Source of the DNA: Methanosarcinales archaeon
GTDB lineage: Archaea > Halobacteriota > Methanosarcinia > Methanosarcinales > Methanocomedenaceae
DNA: 5,674 bases
Reading direction: 5' to 3'
NCBI GenBank assembly: GCA_013330355.1
Contig: DUIM01000188.1
Span: forward strand, 1-5,674
Positions 1-4,566 of the stretch are shown piece after piece. Below the pieces are notes generated by a model. The model ran no database searches and was not told the origin of the DNA. It saw only the letters and a program-made list of their open reading frames with translations. The position numbers and the translations under genes are program-made. Position 1 is the first letter of the stretch. Each line of letters begins with the position of its first letter.

Positions 1-475
1 GCACAATGATCTTAGCATTCTCAGGAGATAACCAGATATGCGGATCCATACCACGTTTATCACCAGCATGCCCGGATATTTCTTCGTCGTGATGGTGTTC
101 TTCCATTGTTATTAGTGTGATACCTTCTGATGTGTCAACCAGCAGCATATCCGGGTTGACGGGCCTGATCTTATCCAGCCAGACGTCTTCAAACGGAAGC
201 CCGGATCCAACTTTGGCATACATTTTAGCACCGCTTACTGCCTTTAGCTGACTTGCAGTGGGCTCATAGGTAGTCGGACTTGCACCGGGCGCTATCATTA
301 CAATAACTTCTACTTTATCGCCGCCGACCTGCTCAACAAAATCAGCTTGTGGCAGGATGCTGACCACAACAGTTAACTTTTCCTGGCTGGTTTGCGTTTC
401 TGCCTTATCTATGCATGCATTACCAAAAACGACAGCAATGAGAAGTATTATGACGTTCAGTATTTTGTAATTCAT
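1..475 (-). CDS. znuA: ZnuA/TroA-type metal ABC transporter substrate-binding lipoprotein, partial (C-terminus beyond left edge)
   Basis: This is the extracellular binding protein that would capture Zn2+ (or a similar divalent metal) and deliver it to an ABC permease. 158 codons are visible. Residues 4-20 are hydrophobic and end in a possible lipobox (GNAC, Cys21), so membrane anchoring by lipid is likely though the box is weak. The family signature is clear: VVVSILPQADFVEQVGG (36-52), the PGASP..YEP loop (63-72), VGSGLPFEDVW (89-99), a short His/Asp/Glu-rich metal loop starting HHHDEE (127-132), and DPHIWLSPENA (144-154) with the conserved ligand His146. The position that carries the first metal-ligand His in E. 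coli ZnuA (after SP) is Thr68 here. A GGTG Shine-Dalgarno-like sequence sits 8 nt before the ATG at 475, which supports this start. The permease and ATPase genes would be expected to the left but are not visible. Metal specificity (Zn, Mn or other) cannot be settled from the sequence. Confidence 0.88.
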   Translation of the reverse strand, partial: MNYKILNVIILLIAVVFGNACIDKAETQTSQEKLTVVVSILPQADFVEQVGGDKVEVIVMIAPGASPTTYEPTASQLKAVSGAKMYAKVGSGLPFEDVWLDKIRPVNPDMLLVDTSEGITLITMEEHHHDEEISGHAGDKRGMDPHIWLSPENAKIIV

Positions 476-737
476 TTTGATTGCCACCCACTTTCAGGAT
501 AATATGCAAGTACATGAGTTGCGGATGTACAGATCGTCCATACGGACCATGGATATCCTGCTTGTTTAATCTATAAAGACCTTTATTAAGTCTTTCCATC
601 AACTCTGGTTCTTCTGGATTCATTTCGAGTTCAATCACTTTCTTTTCACTTATCAATAGCTCATATTTTTCACTGAAATTTTTCACCCGGTTGGATATCA
701 TTGGTCCAACGTAAGGCTTAAATGTAATGAATCGCAT
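420..737 (-). CDS. Hypothetical protein, 105 codons, doubtful
   Basis: I do not recognise this protein. The first ATG (737) directly follows an in-frame TGA, so the frame cannot be longer at its N-terminus. Residues 15-60 are rich in Lys and Glu and look like amphipathic helix, reading like real coding sequence (MISNRVKNFSEKYELL, then NPEEPELMERLNKGLYRLNK). The last 18 or so codons overlap the start of znuA in another frame by 56 bp and look like random read-through (Cys, His and Asn rich). No convincing Shine-Dalgarno sequence precedes the ATG; a GGGT lies about 9 nt upstream. It could be a genuine small gene whose original stop was lost, a gene remnant, or chance. If real, it would lie ahead of znuA on the same strand. 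Confidence 0.38.
   Translation of the reverse strand: MRFITFKPYVGPMISNRVKNFSEKYELLISEKKVIELEMNPEEPELMERLNKGLYRLNKQDIHGPYGRSVHPQLMYLHIILKVGGNQNELQNTERHNTSHCCRFW
500..507 (-). promoter_or_regulatory. Possible TATA box for znuA
   Basis: The minus strand reads CATATTAT, centred about 28 bp before the znuA ATG at 475. An archaeal transcript would then begin within a few bases of the start codon. That conflicts with use of the GGTG Shine-Dalgarno element at 484-488, so either the promoter lies further upstream or this box is fortuitous. Confidence 0.3.
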
Positions 738-750
738 TCAGAAGTACCCG

Positions 751-756
751 AAATAT
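751..756 (+). promoter_or_regulatory. TATA-like box of tRNA-Asp
   Basis: AAATAT lies about 28 bp before the first tRNA base (782), the spacing expected for an archaeal promoter. A perfect inverted repeat (CGTGT, 4-nt spacer, ACACG, 757-770) sits between this box and the tRNA. Confidence 0.4.
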
Positions 757-781
757 CGTGTGAATACACGCATTTCACCGC

Positions 782-854
782 GTCCGGATAGTGTAGGGGA
801 CTATCATGAAGGCCTGTCGAGCCTCCGACCCGGGTTCGAATCCCGGTCCGGGCG
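782..854 (+). tRNA. tRNA-Asp(GTC)
   Basis: 73 nt with a full cloverleaf. The acceptor stem GTCCGGA pairs with TCCGGGC, with one wobble (position 2 T with G71), and the discriminator is G73 as expected for Asp. The D stem starts G10·T25, T11-A24, G12-C23. The anticodon loop is CTGTCGA with anticodon GTC at 816-818. The anticodon stem has four good pairs plus an A27-C43 mismatch at its outer end. The variable region is 4 nt (CGAC). The T arm is CCGGG, TTCGAAT, CCCGG. CCA is not encoded and there is no intron. Confidence 0.96.
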
Positions 855-867
855 TTTTTCCTTTTTT
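855..867 (+). terminator. T-run terminator after tRNA-Asp
   Basis: Two T runs (TTTTT, then CC, then TTTTTT) start directly after the discriminator base. This is typical of archaeal intrinsic termination, which needs a T-rich stretch and no hairpin. Confidence 0.65.
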
Positions 868-883
868 GCACCTTAGATATGAG

Positions 884-1522
884 TTATAAATCCTTCTCCT
901 CACCCGGTTTGAAAATCTCAACCTCAACCCGGCAATCCTGCTTGAAATCCCAGGGATTCACTGATATCGCAGGGAACGTGCCATAATGCATGGGAATCAC
1001 AAGTTCTGGCCTTATCAGGTCAACCGCCCGCAGCGCATCCTTGATTCCCATAGTGTACCTGTCCCCGATAGGCAGCATGGCAATATCAATCCCCTCATCC
1101 CCTATCAATCTCATATCACTGAACAGCCCTGTATCCCCGGCATGGTATATGGTCTTATTGAACTCCCTGTGCTTCAGGATGAATCCTGCCGGATGACCCA
1201 TATTTGAAGAATGCAGTGCCTCCACCATCTTTATATGCCAGTCACCAACAATTATTGTGCCGCCGATATTCATACCTTCGGTTCTCAACCCTTTTGAAGC
1301 AGCATATATTGCAATTTCATGAATGGCTACAATTACTGCATTATTGCGTTTTCCTATCTCAAAGGCATCTCCCAGATGGTCATCATGGTCATGGGTCAGG
1401 CAGATGATGTTACAACTGACCTCATCGGGTGTTGTCCCGCACTTGGGATTGCCACTTAAAAACGGGTCTGTCAGCAGGTCTTCGATCAAAAAAGCCGAAT
1501 GCCCAAAGTATGTTATATTCAT
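884..1522 (-). CDS. UPF0173-type metal-dependent hydrolase, metallo-beta-lactamase fold
   Basis: 212 residues, the usual full length for this small single-domain family. All metal-site motifs of the fold are present: GHSAF with His8 near the N-terminus, THDHDDH (43-49) giving ligands His44, His46, Asp48 and His49, His104 in ALHSS, Asp130 in HAGDTGL, and His179 in MHYGTFP. The run TDPFLSGNP (18-26) and the LPIGDRYTMG stretch (150-159) also fit the UPF0173 (YtkL-like) group. It should be a cytoplasmic hydrolase with two metal ions; there is no signal peptide. The substrate of the group is not firmly known, so none is assigned. The ATG at 1522 is preceded by a strong TATA box centred about 24 bp upstream and no Shine-Dalgarno sequence, pointing to a leaderless mRNA starting at the ATG. 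The gene converges on tRNA-Asp with a 29-bp gap. Confidence 0.93.
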   Translation of the reverse strand: MNITYFGHSAFLIEDLLTDPFLSGNPKCGTTPDEVSCNIICLTHDHDDHLGDAFEIGKRNNAVIVAIHEIAIYAASKGLRTEGMNIGGTIIVGDWHIKMVEALHSSNMGHPAGFILKHREFNKTIYHAGDTGLFSDMRLIGDEGIDIAMLPIGDRYTMGIKDALRAVDLIRPELVIPMHYGTFPAISVNPWDFKQDCRVEVEIFKPGEEKDL

Positions 1523-1540
1523 AAAAGTAAGATAAAAAGG

Positions 1541-1550
1541 ATTATATTTA
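1541..1550 (-). promoter_or_regulatory. TATA box of the MBL-fold hydrolase gene
   Basis: The minus strand reads TAAATATAAT, centred about 24 bp before the ATG at 1522. With normal archaeal spacing, transcription would start at or within a few bases of the A of the start codon, so the mRNA is probably leaderless. Confidence 0.6.
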
Positions 1551-1589
1551 GCTCTTGTGAAGCTGTCATGTGCGCAAATTCATCTTCCA

Positions 1590-1756
1590 CTATAATCCAA
1601 ATAGTTCAAAAAACAGAAACTGCATCCATCGGTGATTTTTATATTTCCAGTTTATTGTCCTTTAGCTTGAACAGTACTCTTGACCCGGGATAGATATTCA
1701 AAGCATGCCTGAATTCATGGGGAATCACTACCTGCCCCTTTTGGACCAACTTTCAT
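1590..1756 (-). pseudogene. Broken AbrB/SpoVT-domain regulator or antitoxin gene
   Basis: Read on the minus strand from the ATG at 1756, the first codons give MKVGPKG. After a one-base shift at the G4 run (1735-1738) the reading continues QVVIPHEFRHALNIYPGS and then RVLFKLKDNKLEI, which is a textbook SpoVT/AbrB swapped-hairpin DNA-binding domain of about 40 residues. One G too many breaks the frame, so translation from the ATG would stop shortly after (TGA). A TAA at 1639-1641 then ends the domain, yet in-frame codons beyond it read SPMDAVSVF, which resembles the short tail seen after this domain in archaeal antitoxin-like proteins. That tail is broken again at a T6 run near 1610. Three lesions argue for decay rather than one sequencing error. 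No partner toxin is recognisable beside it. Intact relatives bind DNA as dimers, often as autorepressing antitoxins. Confidence 0.72.
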
Positions 1757-1991
1757 TATAGATTACATGCTACAGCTTCTGTTAAGTAATGGGTATAACT
1801 TGCATTTATACATGTTTGGAGCGCATCCAATCTGCACCACTTCGCTGGCTGTATCATCTTATCAAGGGCAGCCGGGAACGTGAATATTTTAGTGGTAATA
1901 TCAGTCCTGTGCCTTGACTGAGCAGACAAGAGATTACTATGGGAAAGCTAATAAATTAATAAGGGAGTTCTTAGAAGATGTGTATGCATGC

Positions 1992-2002
1992 AAATATAAA
2001 TA
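1992..2002 (+). promoter_or_regulatory. TATA box of the LTD-PLD gene
   Basis: AAATATAAATA is a strong archaeal TATA match. Transcription should begin about 25 bp downstream, near 2020-2024, leaving only a 12-28 nt leader depending on which start codon is used. The purine run AGGAAGGG (2021-2028), the only Shine-Dalgarno candidate, would sit at the very 5' end of that mRNA. Confidence 0.6.
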
Positions 2003-2020
2003 GTCAACTCCTGGTAGTTA

Positions 2021-2028
2021 AGGAAGGG
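2021..2028 (+). promoter_or_regulatory. Purine-rich Shine-Dalgarno candidate for the PLD gene
   Basis: AGGAAGGG lies 7 nt before the in-frame ATT at 2036 but 19 nt before the TTG at 2048. The nearby ATG (2029) is in another frame and stops after three codons. The spacing therefore favours initiation at 2036 if non-AUG initiation is allowed, or hints that the base at 2038 was once G. Confidence 0.35.
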
Positions 2029-2047
2029 ATGCATTATTAGATTAAAT

Positions 2048-3748
2048 TTGGTTATACTTCTATGCGCTCTTCTTCTCGCAACATCTACTATAAATCCATC
2101 GTCAGCATCCAGTATCACACATCCTGTAATACTGGAGTTTCTTCCAAATCCGGAAGCTCTGATGGATCAGGGCGAATATGTATTTATCTACAACCCGACA
2201 GGTCAGATAATTGATATATCAGGTTTTATTCTCACAGATCTTGAAGGAGAGTTAGAAATACCTGGTGGAACAATCCTTGATCCGGGATCGAACTACCAGG
2301 TCAAACTCCCGGCAGAAGGGATACAGCTCAGTAACAGTGGAGATGAGGTGATACTTCTTGATAGTGCATCACGCATGGTGGATTGTGTAATTTACGGAGG
2401 CTCAGAGTATGAAGGGGAAGGGTGGCAGGGATCTATGCTTGGCAGAGCTTCTGAAGAGCGCATATTCAGGCGCTTCTATCTTGATAAAGACACTGACACT
2501 GCATATGAGTGGCTGCCTCTTAAAGAGTATTACCGAGGACAGTCAGATTTTATGCCATCTTCAAAATCATTTTCAGGTGAAGTTACAGTCTTTGTGTCGC
2601 CGGATTGCAGTCTTAAGATTCTTAAAAAGGAGGTCCGGAGTGCATCCATTCTCAGAGTGAATGTCTATCTCTTTGAAAGCCAGGATATTGAGCGGGAAGT
2701 GATAGATCTGCTCAGTCGAGGTGGAACGGTGAATATTCTCATCGAAGGCAGCCCGGTTGGTGGTATTAGTGATTCTGAAGTCAGAATACTCAGACACATC
2801 ATAGAAAAAGGAGGAGAGGTTCGTTTCAGTAATGATTCGCTTTACCGACTGAACCATGCAAAGTATGTACTGATAGACAGAGATGCCATTATTCTCGGTT
2901 CTGATAACTGGAACAGTGGCGGGTATCCGCCTGAAGGATTGAGCGGAAATCGTGGCTGGGGTGTTGTCATTAGGGACAGGGAGATATTCCATGATGTATC
3001 TTCCATATTTGAGCATGACTGGGAACATGGAATAAAGGTTAGTCCTGATGACCTGCCGCAGGGATCTAAATCAGATGCATATGAGCCGGATGACCGTGCC
3101 GGACATGAGGTGTTTGAAGCAAAGAGCATAAATGGTGAGTTCACAGCGAGCATGGTTATCGGACCTGACAACAGCCTCCATTATGAAACGATCATCGAGA
3201 TGATCAACTCTGCGCAAAAGTCTATCTTCATCGAGCAGGCGTATATAAAAAAGGACTGGGGAAATGATGATAACCCTTACCTTCAATCTGCAATCAATGC
3301 TGCAATGCAGGGTGTGGAAGTGAAGGTCCTCCTTGATTCAATGTGGTACAACACAAACGATGAGAATGATAATGATGAACTCTGCAACTACTTGAACGAT
3401 CTCGCCTCGCGGGAAAGTCTGGACCTTGAAGCACGGCTTGTGAAACGGGATGGAATAACAAAAATTCACAATAAAGGTGTGATCGTTGACGGCAAAAGGG
3501 TACTGATCTCCTCGATAAACTGGAACAAACATAGCCCGACCTACAACAGAGAGACTGGCATCATAATCGAAAATCCTGTGCTTGCAGCATACTACACCGA
3601 TGTCTTCCTCTACGACTGGAACCTGGGCACAACAGAGACAAAATTATCAAAAACTATTATAAATCCTTCAATTGTGGCAGTGATGACACTGCTTGGTGCA
3701 TCAATTATCTATTTAATAAAGCAGCGGCGGGGTAAATCAGGTAAATAG
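2048..3748 (+). CDS. Surface-anchored lamin-tail-domain / phospholipase-D-like protein
   Basis: 566 residues from the TTG at 2048. The order is: hydrophobic signal sequence (2-15, Ser/Ala-rich cleavage region near 18-22); lamin tail domain (LTD) at about 25-120 with the hallmark strands EYVFIYNPTG, ISGFILTDLEGE, LSNSGDEVILLD and the WQGS region at 126; first PLD domain about 175-325 with HKD motif His270-Lys272-Asp277 followed by GSDN (284-287); an acidic linker; second PLD domain about 362-535 with His474-Lys476-Asp481 followed by SSIN (488-491); one transmembrane helix at about 541-557; and a basic tail ending at 566. Signal plus C-terminal anchor puts the catalytic part outside the cell. 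Both HKD motifs are complete, so one active site built from the two halves is expected, with a phosphohistidine intermediate. The substrate could be phospholipid or nucleic acid; the sequence does not decide. An upstream ATT at 2036 would add the residues before VILL, including an Arg, and gives a better signal peptide and ribosome-site spacing. It appears to be a single-gene transcription unit. Confidence 0.9.
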   Translation: MVILLCALLLATSTINPSSASSITHPVILEFLPNPEALMDQGEYVFIYNPTGQIIDISGFILTDLEGELEIPGGTILDPGSNYQVKLPAEGIQLSNSGDEVILLDSASRMVDCVIYGGSEYEGEGWQGSMLGRASEERIFRRFYLDKDTDTAYEWLPLKEYYRGQSDFMPSSKSFSGEVTVFVSPDCSLKILKKEVRSASILRVNVYLFESQDIEREVIDLLSRGGTVNILIEGSPVGGISDSEVRILRHIIEKGGEVRFSNDSLYRLNHAKYVLIDRDAIILGSDNWNSGGYPPEGLSGNRGWGVVIRDREIFHDVSSIFEHDWEHGIKVSPDDLPQGSKSDAYEPDDRAGHEVFEAKSINGEFTASMVIGPDNSLHYETIIEMINSAQKSIFIEQAYIKKDWGNDDNPYLQSAINAAMQGVEVKVLLDSMWYNTNDENDNDELCNYLNDLASRESLDLEARLVKRDGITKIHNKGVIVDGKRVLISSINWNKHSPTYNRETGIIIENPVLAAYYTDVFLYDWNLGTTETKLSKTIINPSIVAVMTLLGASIIYLIKQRRGKSGK

Positions 3749-3767
3749 CTTTGATCTTCTTAAATCC

Positions 3768-3786
3768 TTTTTGCCCACTTTATTTT
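3768..3786 (+). terminator. T-rich terminator after the PLD gene
   Basis: TTTTT at 3768-3772 and TTTATTTT-type sequence at 3779-3786 follow the TAG stop by about 20 bp, as expected for archaeal oligo-T termination. From here to the tRNA-Ser 3' end (3973) I see no gene. Confidence 0.45.
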
Positions 3787-4036
3787 CCAATCTCAAGGTA
3801 TTCTTCCACGACTGCTATTGATAAGCTACGAGCAAAACAATTTGTGTAGTCCCTATCAGATCATTAATCCGCAAGTAACTGATTTACCTACTTTCCCACA
3901 AATCCGGGCTTACCAGTCAAAAGGCTGTAAAACACCTGATGAAAATCTCCAGAGGAGAAACAAGCATGAGAAGCGCCGGGGTTGGGATTCGAACCCAAGT
4001 GTACCTTACGATACAACAGGTCTCGAGCCTGCCGCA

Positions 4037-4070
4037 TATAGACTCCATGGAGTCTAACGGCTCCGTTGGA
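4037..4070 (-). other. Probable non-canonical tRNA intron (D arm)
   Basis: This segment interrupts the D loop/stem of tRNA-Ser. GGACT at the end of exon 1 can pair with AGTCT near the intron 3' end (one G·U), followed on the 5' side by a 3-nt bulge AAT and a CCA/TGG helix inside the intron. A 3-nt ATA bulge lies on the opposite strand before exon 2. This resembles a relaxed bulge-helix-bulge recognised by archaeal tRNA splicing endonuclease, although the exon helix is separated by the D loop. The segment contains most of an 18-bp perfect palindrome. Confidence 0.6.
4039..4056. repeat. 18-bp perfect palindrome inside the tRNA-Ser intron
   Basis: TAGACTCCATGGAGTCTA is its own reverse complement. 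As RNA it could form a 7-bp hairpin with a CATG loop, which would compete with the pairing of exon 1 needed for a bulge-helix-bulge. Confidence 0.9.
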
Positions 4071-4112
4071 TTAGTCCGCTCTGCCACCCCGGCACAGGGC
4101 GGTATGAGTGTG

Positions 4113-4130
4113 CTATACTGTCGTGTATAG
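4113..4130. repeat. Inverted repeat upstream of tRNA-Ser
   Basis: CTATAC, a 6-nt spacer, then GTATAG, 20-37 bp upstream of the tRNA-Ser 5' end. Both arms contain TATA-like cores on the minus strand (the distal arm at 4125-4130 is about 34 bp from the first tRNA base), so this may be the promoter region, possibly with a dyad binding site. No function is shown by the sequence alone. Confidence 0.35.
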
Positions 4131-4247
4131 CCATATAATTATTTGCATTGAACTTTTTTCAGGACTATACAATCAGTAGCTTTTTCCTTTGAATTCTAAA
4201 CTTGCGCCTGGAAATTAAACGTCATATTCCCATTCATCTTCATTTAT

Positions 4248-4433
4248 CTAATCATCCTCGAATATGTCACCAAAATAAGTAAAGGGAGTGATTCCCAGCC
4301 ATGATTCAATATCGCTTGAAAATTTGTTCCGGCTTTGGTGTACGCTCATGTTCCTTTTCTGTATATGTTTCGTCTGATTTAGCCATAACGCATCATATAT
4401 ATGCGCTATGGATTTTCGACGCTGAATCACCAC
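4248..4433 (-). CDS. Small hypothetical protein, GTG start, TAG stop
   Basis: 61 residues that I do not recognise. The N-terminal part is basic (QRRKS, residues 4-8; KHIQKRN, residues 22-28) and the C-terminal part is hydrophobic then acidic (IESWLGITPFTYFGDIFEDD). The composition shift looks like a real folded protein more than a chance ORF. The only usable starts are GTG codons at 4433 and 4430, just inside an upstream in-frame stop, and no clear Shine-Dalgarno sequence precedes them. The TAG stop is followed in frame by ten more codons reading INEDEWEYDV before TAA at 4215-4217, an acidic continuation that matches the preceding tail. This suggests either a recent stop mutation or, if the organism decodes TAG as pyrrolysine, read-through. 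It lies between tRNA-Ser and the polyferredoxin gene and points away from the latter. Confidence 0.4.
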   Translation of the reverse strand: MVIQRRKSIAHIYDALWLNQTKHIQKRNMSVHQSRNKFSSDIESWLGITPFTYFGDIFEDD

Positions 4434-4533
4434 AATTGTAAACGATGTGTTGAGCTTTTCCAGTTAGGAAATAGAAAAGTTGAGGTCAGGTTTAAGTAAG
4501 AATGTAACCTAAATTGCATCGTAGAAATACCTG

Positions 4534-4539
4534 TATATA
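4534..4539 (+). promoter_or_regulatory. TATA box of the polyferredoxin gene
   Basis: TATATA preceded by a purine-rich, BRE-like GTAGAAATA (4521-4529). Its centre is about 30 bp before the ATG at 4567, so transcription should start within about 6 nt of the start codon, giving a leaderless or nearly leaderless mRNA. The A+T-rich stretch between them (TTTTTTAATTATTAAATA) fits an archaeal initiator region. Confidence 0.6.
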
Positions 4540-4566
4540 GTTTTTTAATTATTAAATACACTGCAA

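Larger units (their letters stand above)
1757..2035 (+). other. Region with no intact gene; short coding-like fragments
   Basis: About 280 bp between the AbrB relic and the PLD gene. Two short plus-strand frames look more protein-like than chance: 1789-1917 (ATG start, 42 codons, containing APLRWLYHLIKGSRERE) and 1914-2003 (29 codons, TTG start, reading DYYGKANKLIREFLEDVY and ending within the PLD promoter). They lie in different frames with overlapping ends, so they could be halves of one decayed gene split by a frameshift. I recognise no family, and neither has a convincing ribosome binding site. Confidence 0.25.
3974..4093 (-). tRNA. tRNA-Ser(CGA) with a 34-nt D-arm intron or insertion
   Basis: 120 nt on the minus strand; 86 nt remain after removing the insertion, normal for a serine tRNA. 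The acceptor GCCGGGG pairs perfectly with CCCCGGC and the discriminator is G. The anticodon stem GCAGG/CCTGT holds the loop CTCGAGA with anticodon CGA (plus-strand 4023-4025). The long variable arm of a class II tRNA is present (TGTATC, loop GTAA, GGTACA). The T arm is TTGGG, TTCGAAT, CCCAA. The D stem GCA/TGC forms only if the segment at about 4037-4070 is removed: exon 1 ends GGACTAA and exon 2 begins TGCGGCAGG. The exact boundary can slide by one base either way. CCA is not encoded. The downstream side lacks a strong T run. Confidence 0.88.

Noticed and set aside
410..420. ATGCATGCAT-like repeat, echoed at 1984-1991
   Set aside because: Too short and simple; no spacing or context suggests a shared function.
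986..1535. Several plus-strand ORFs of about 65-75 codons
   Set aside because: All are shadows of the UPF0173 hydrolase on the minus strand, whose motifs are complete.
2573..3028. Minus-strand ORF of 151 codons inside the PLD gene
   Set aside because: It lies wholly within a clearly conserved plus-strand gene with intact HKD motif; composition is low-complexity and no domain is visible.
3818..4130. Two plus-strand ORFs spanning the tRNA-Ser
   Set aside because: They read through the antisense of a structured tRNA gene; the sequence is explained by the tRNA.
3974..4433. tRNA-Ser as an integration site of a mobile element
   Set aside because: No integrase, no direct repeat of the tRNA 3' end is visible in the window, and the adjacent small ORF has no recognisable mobile-element feature.
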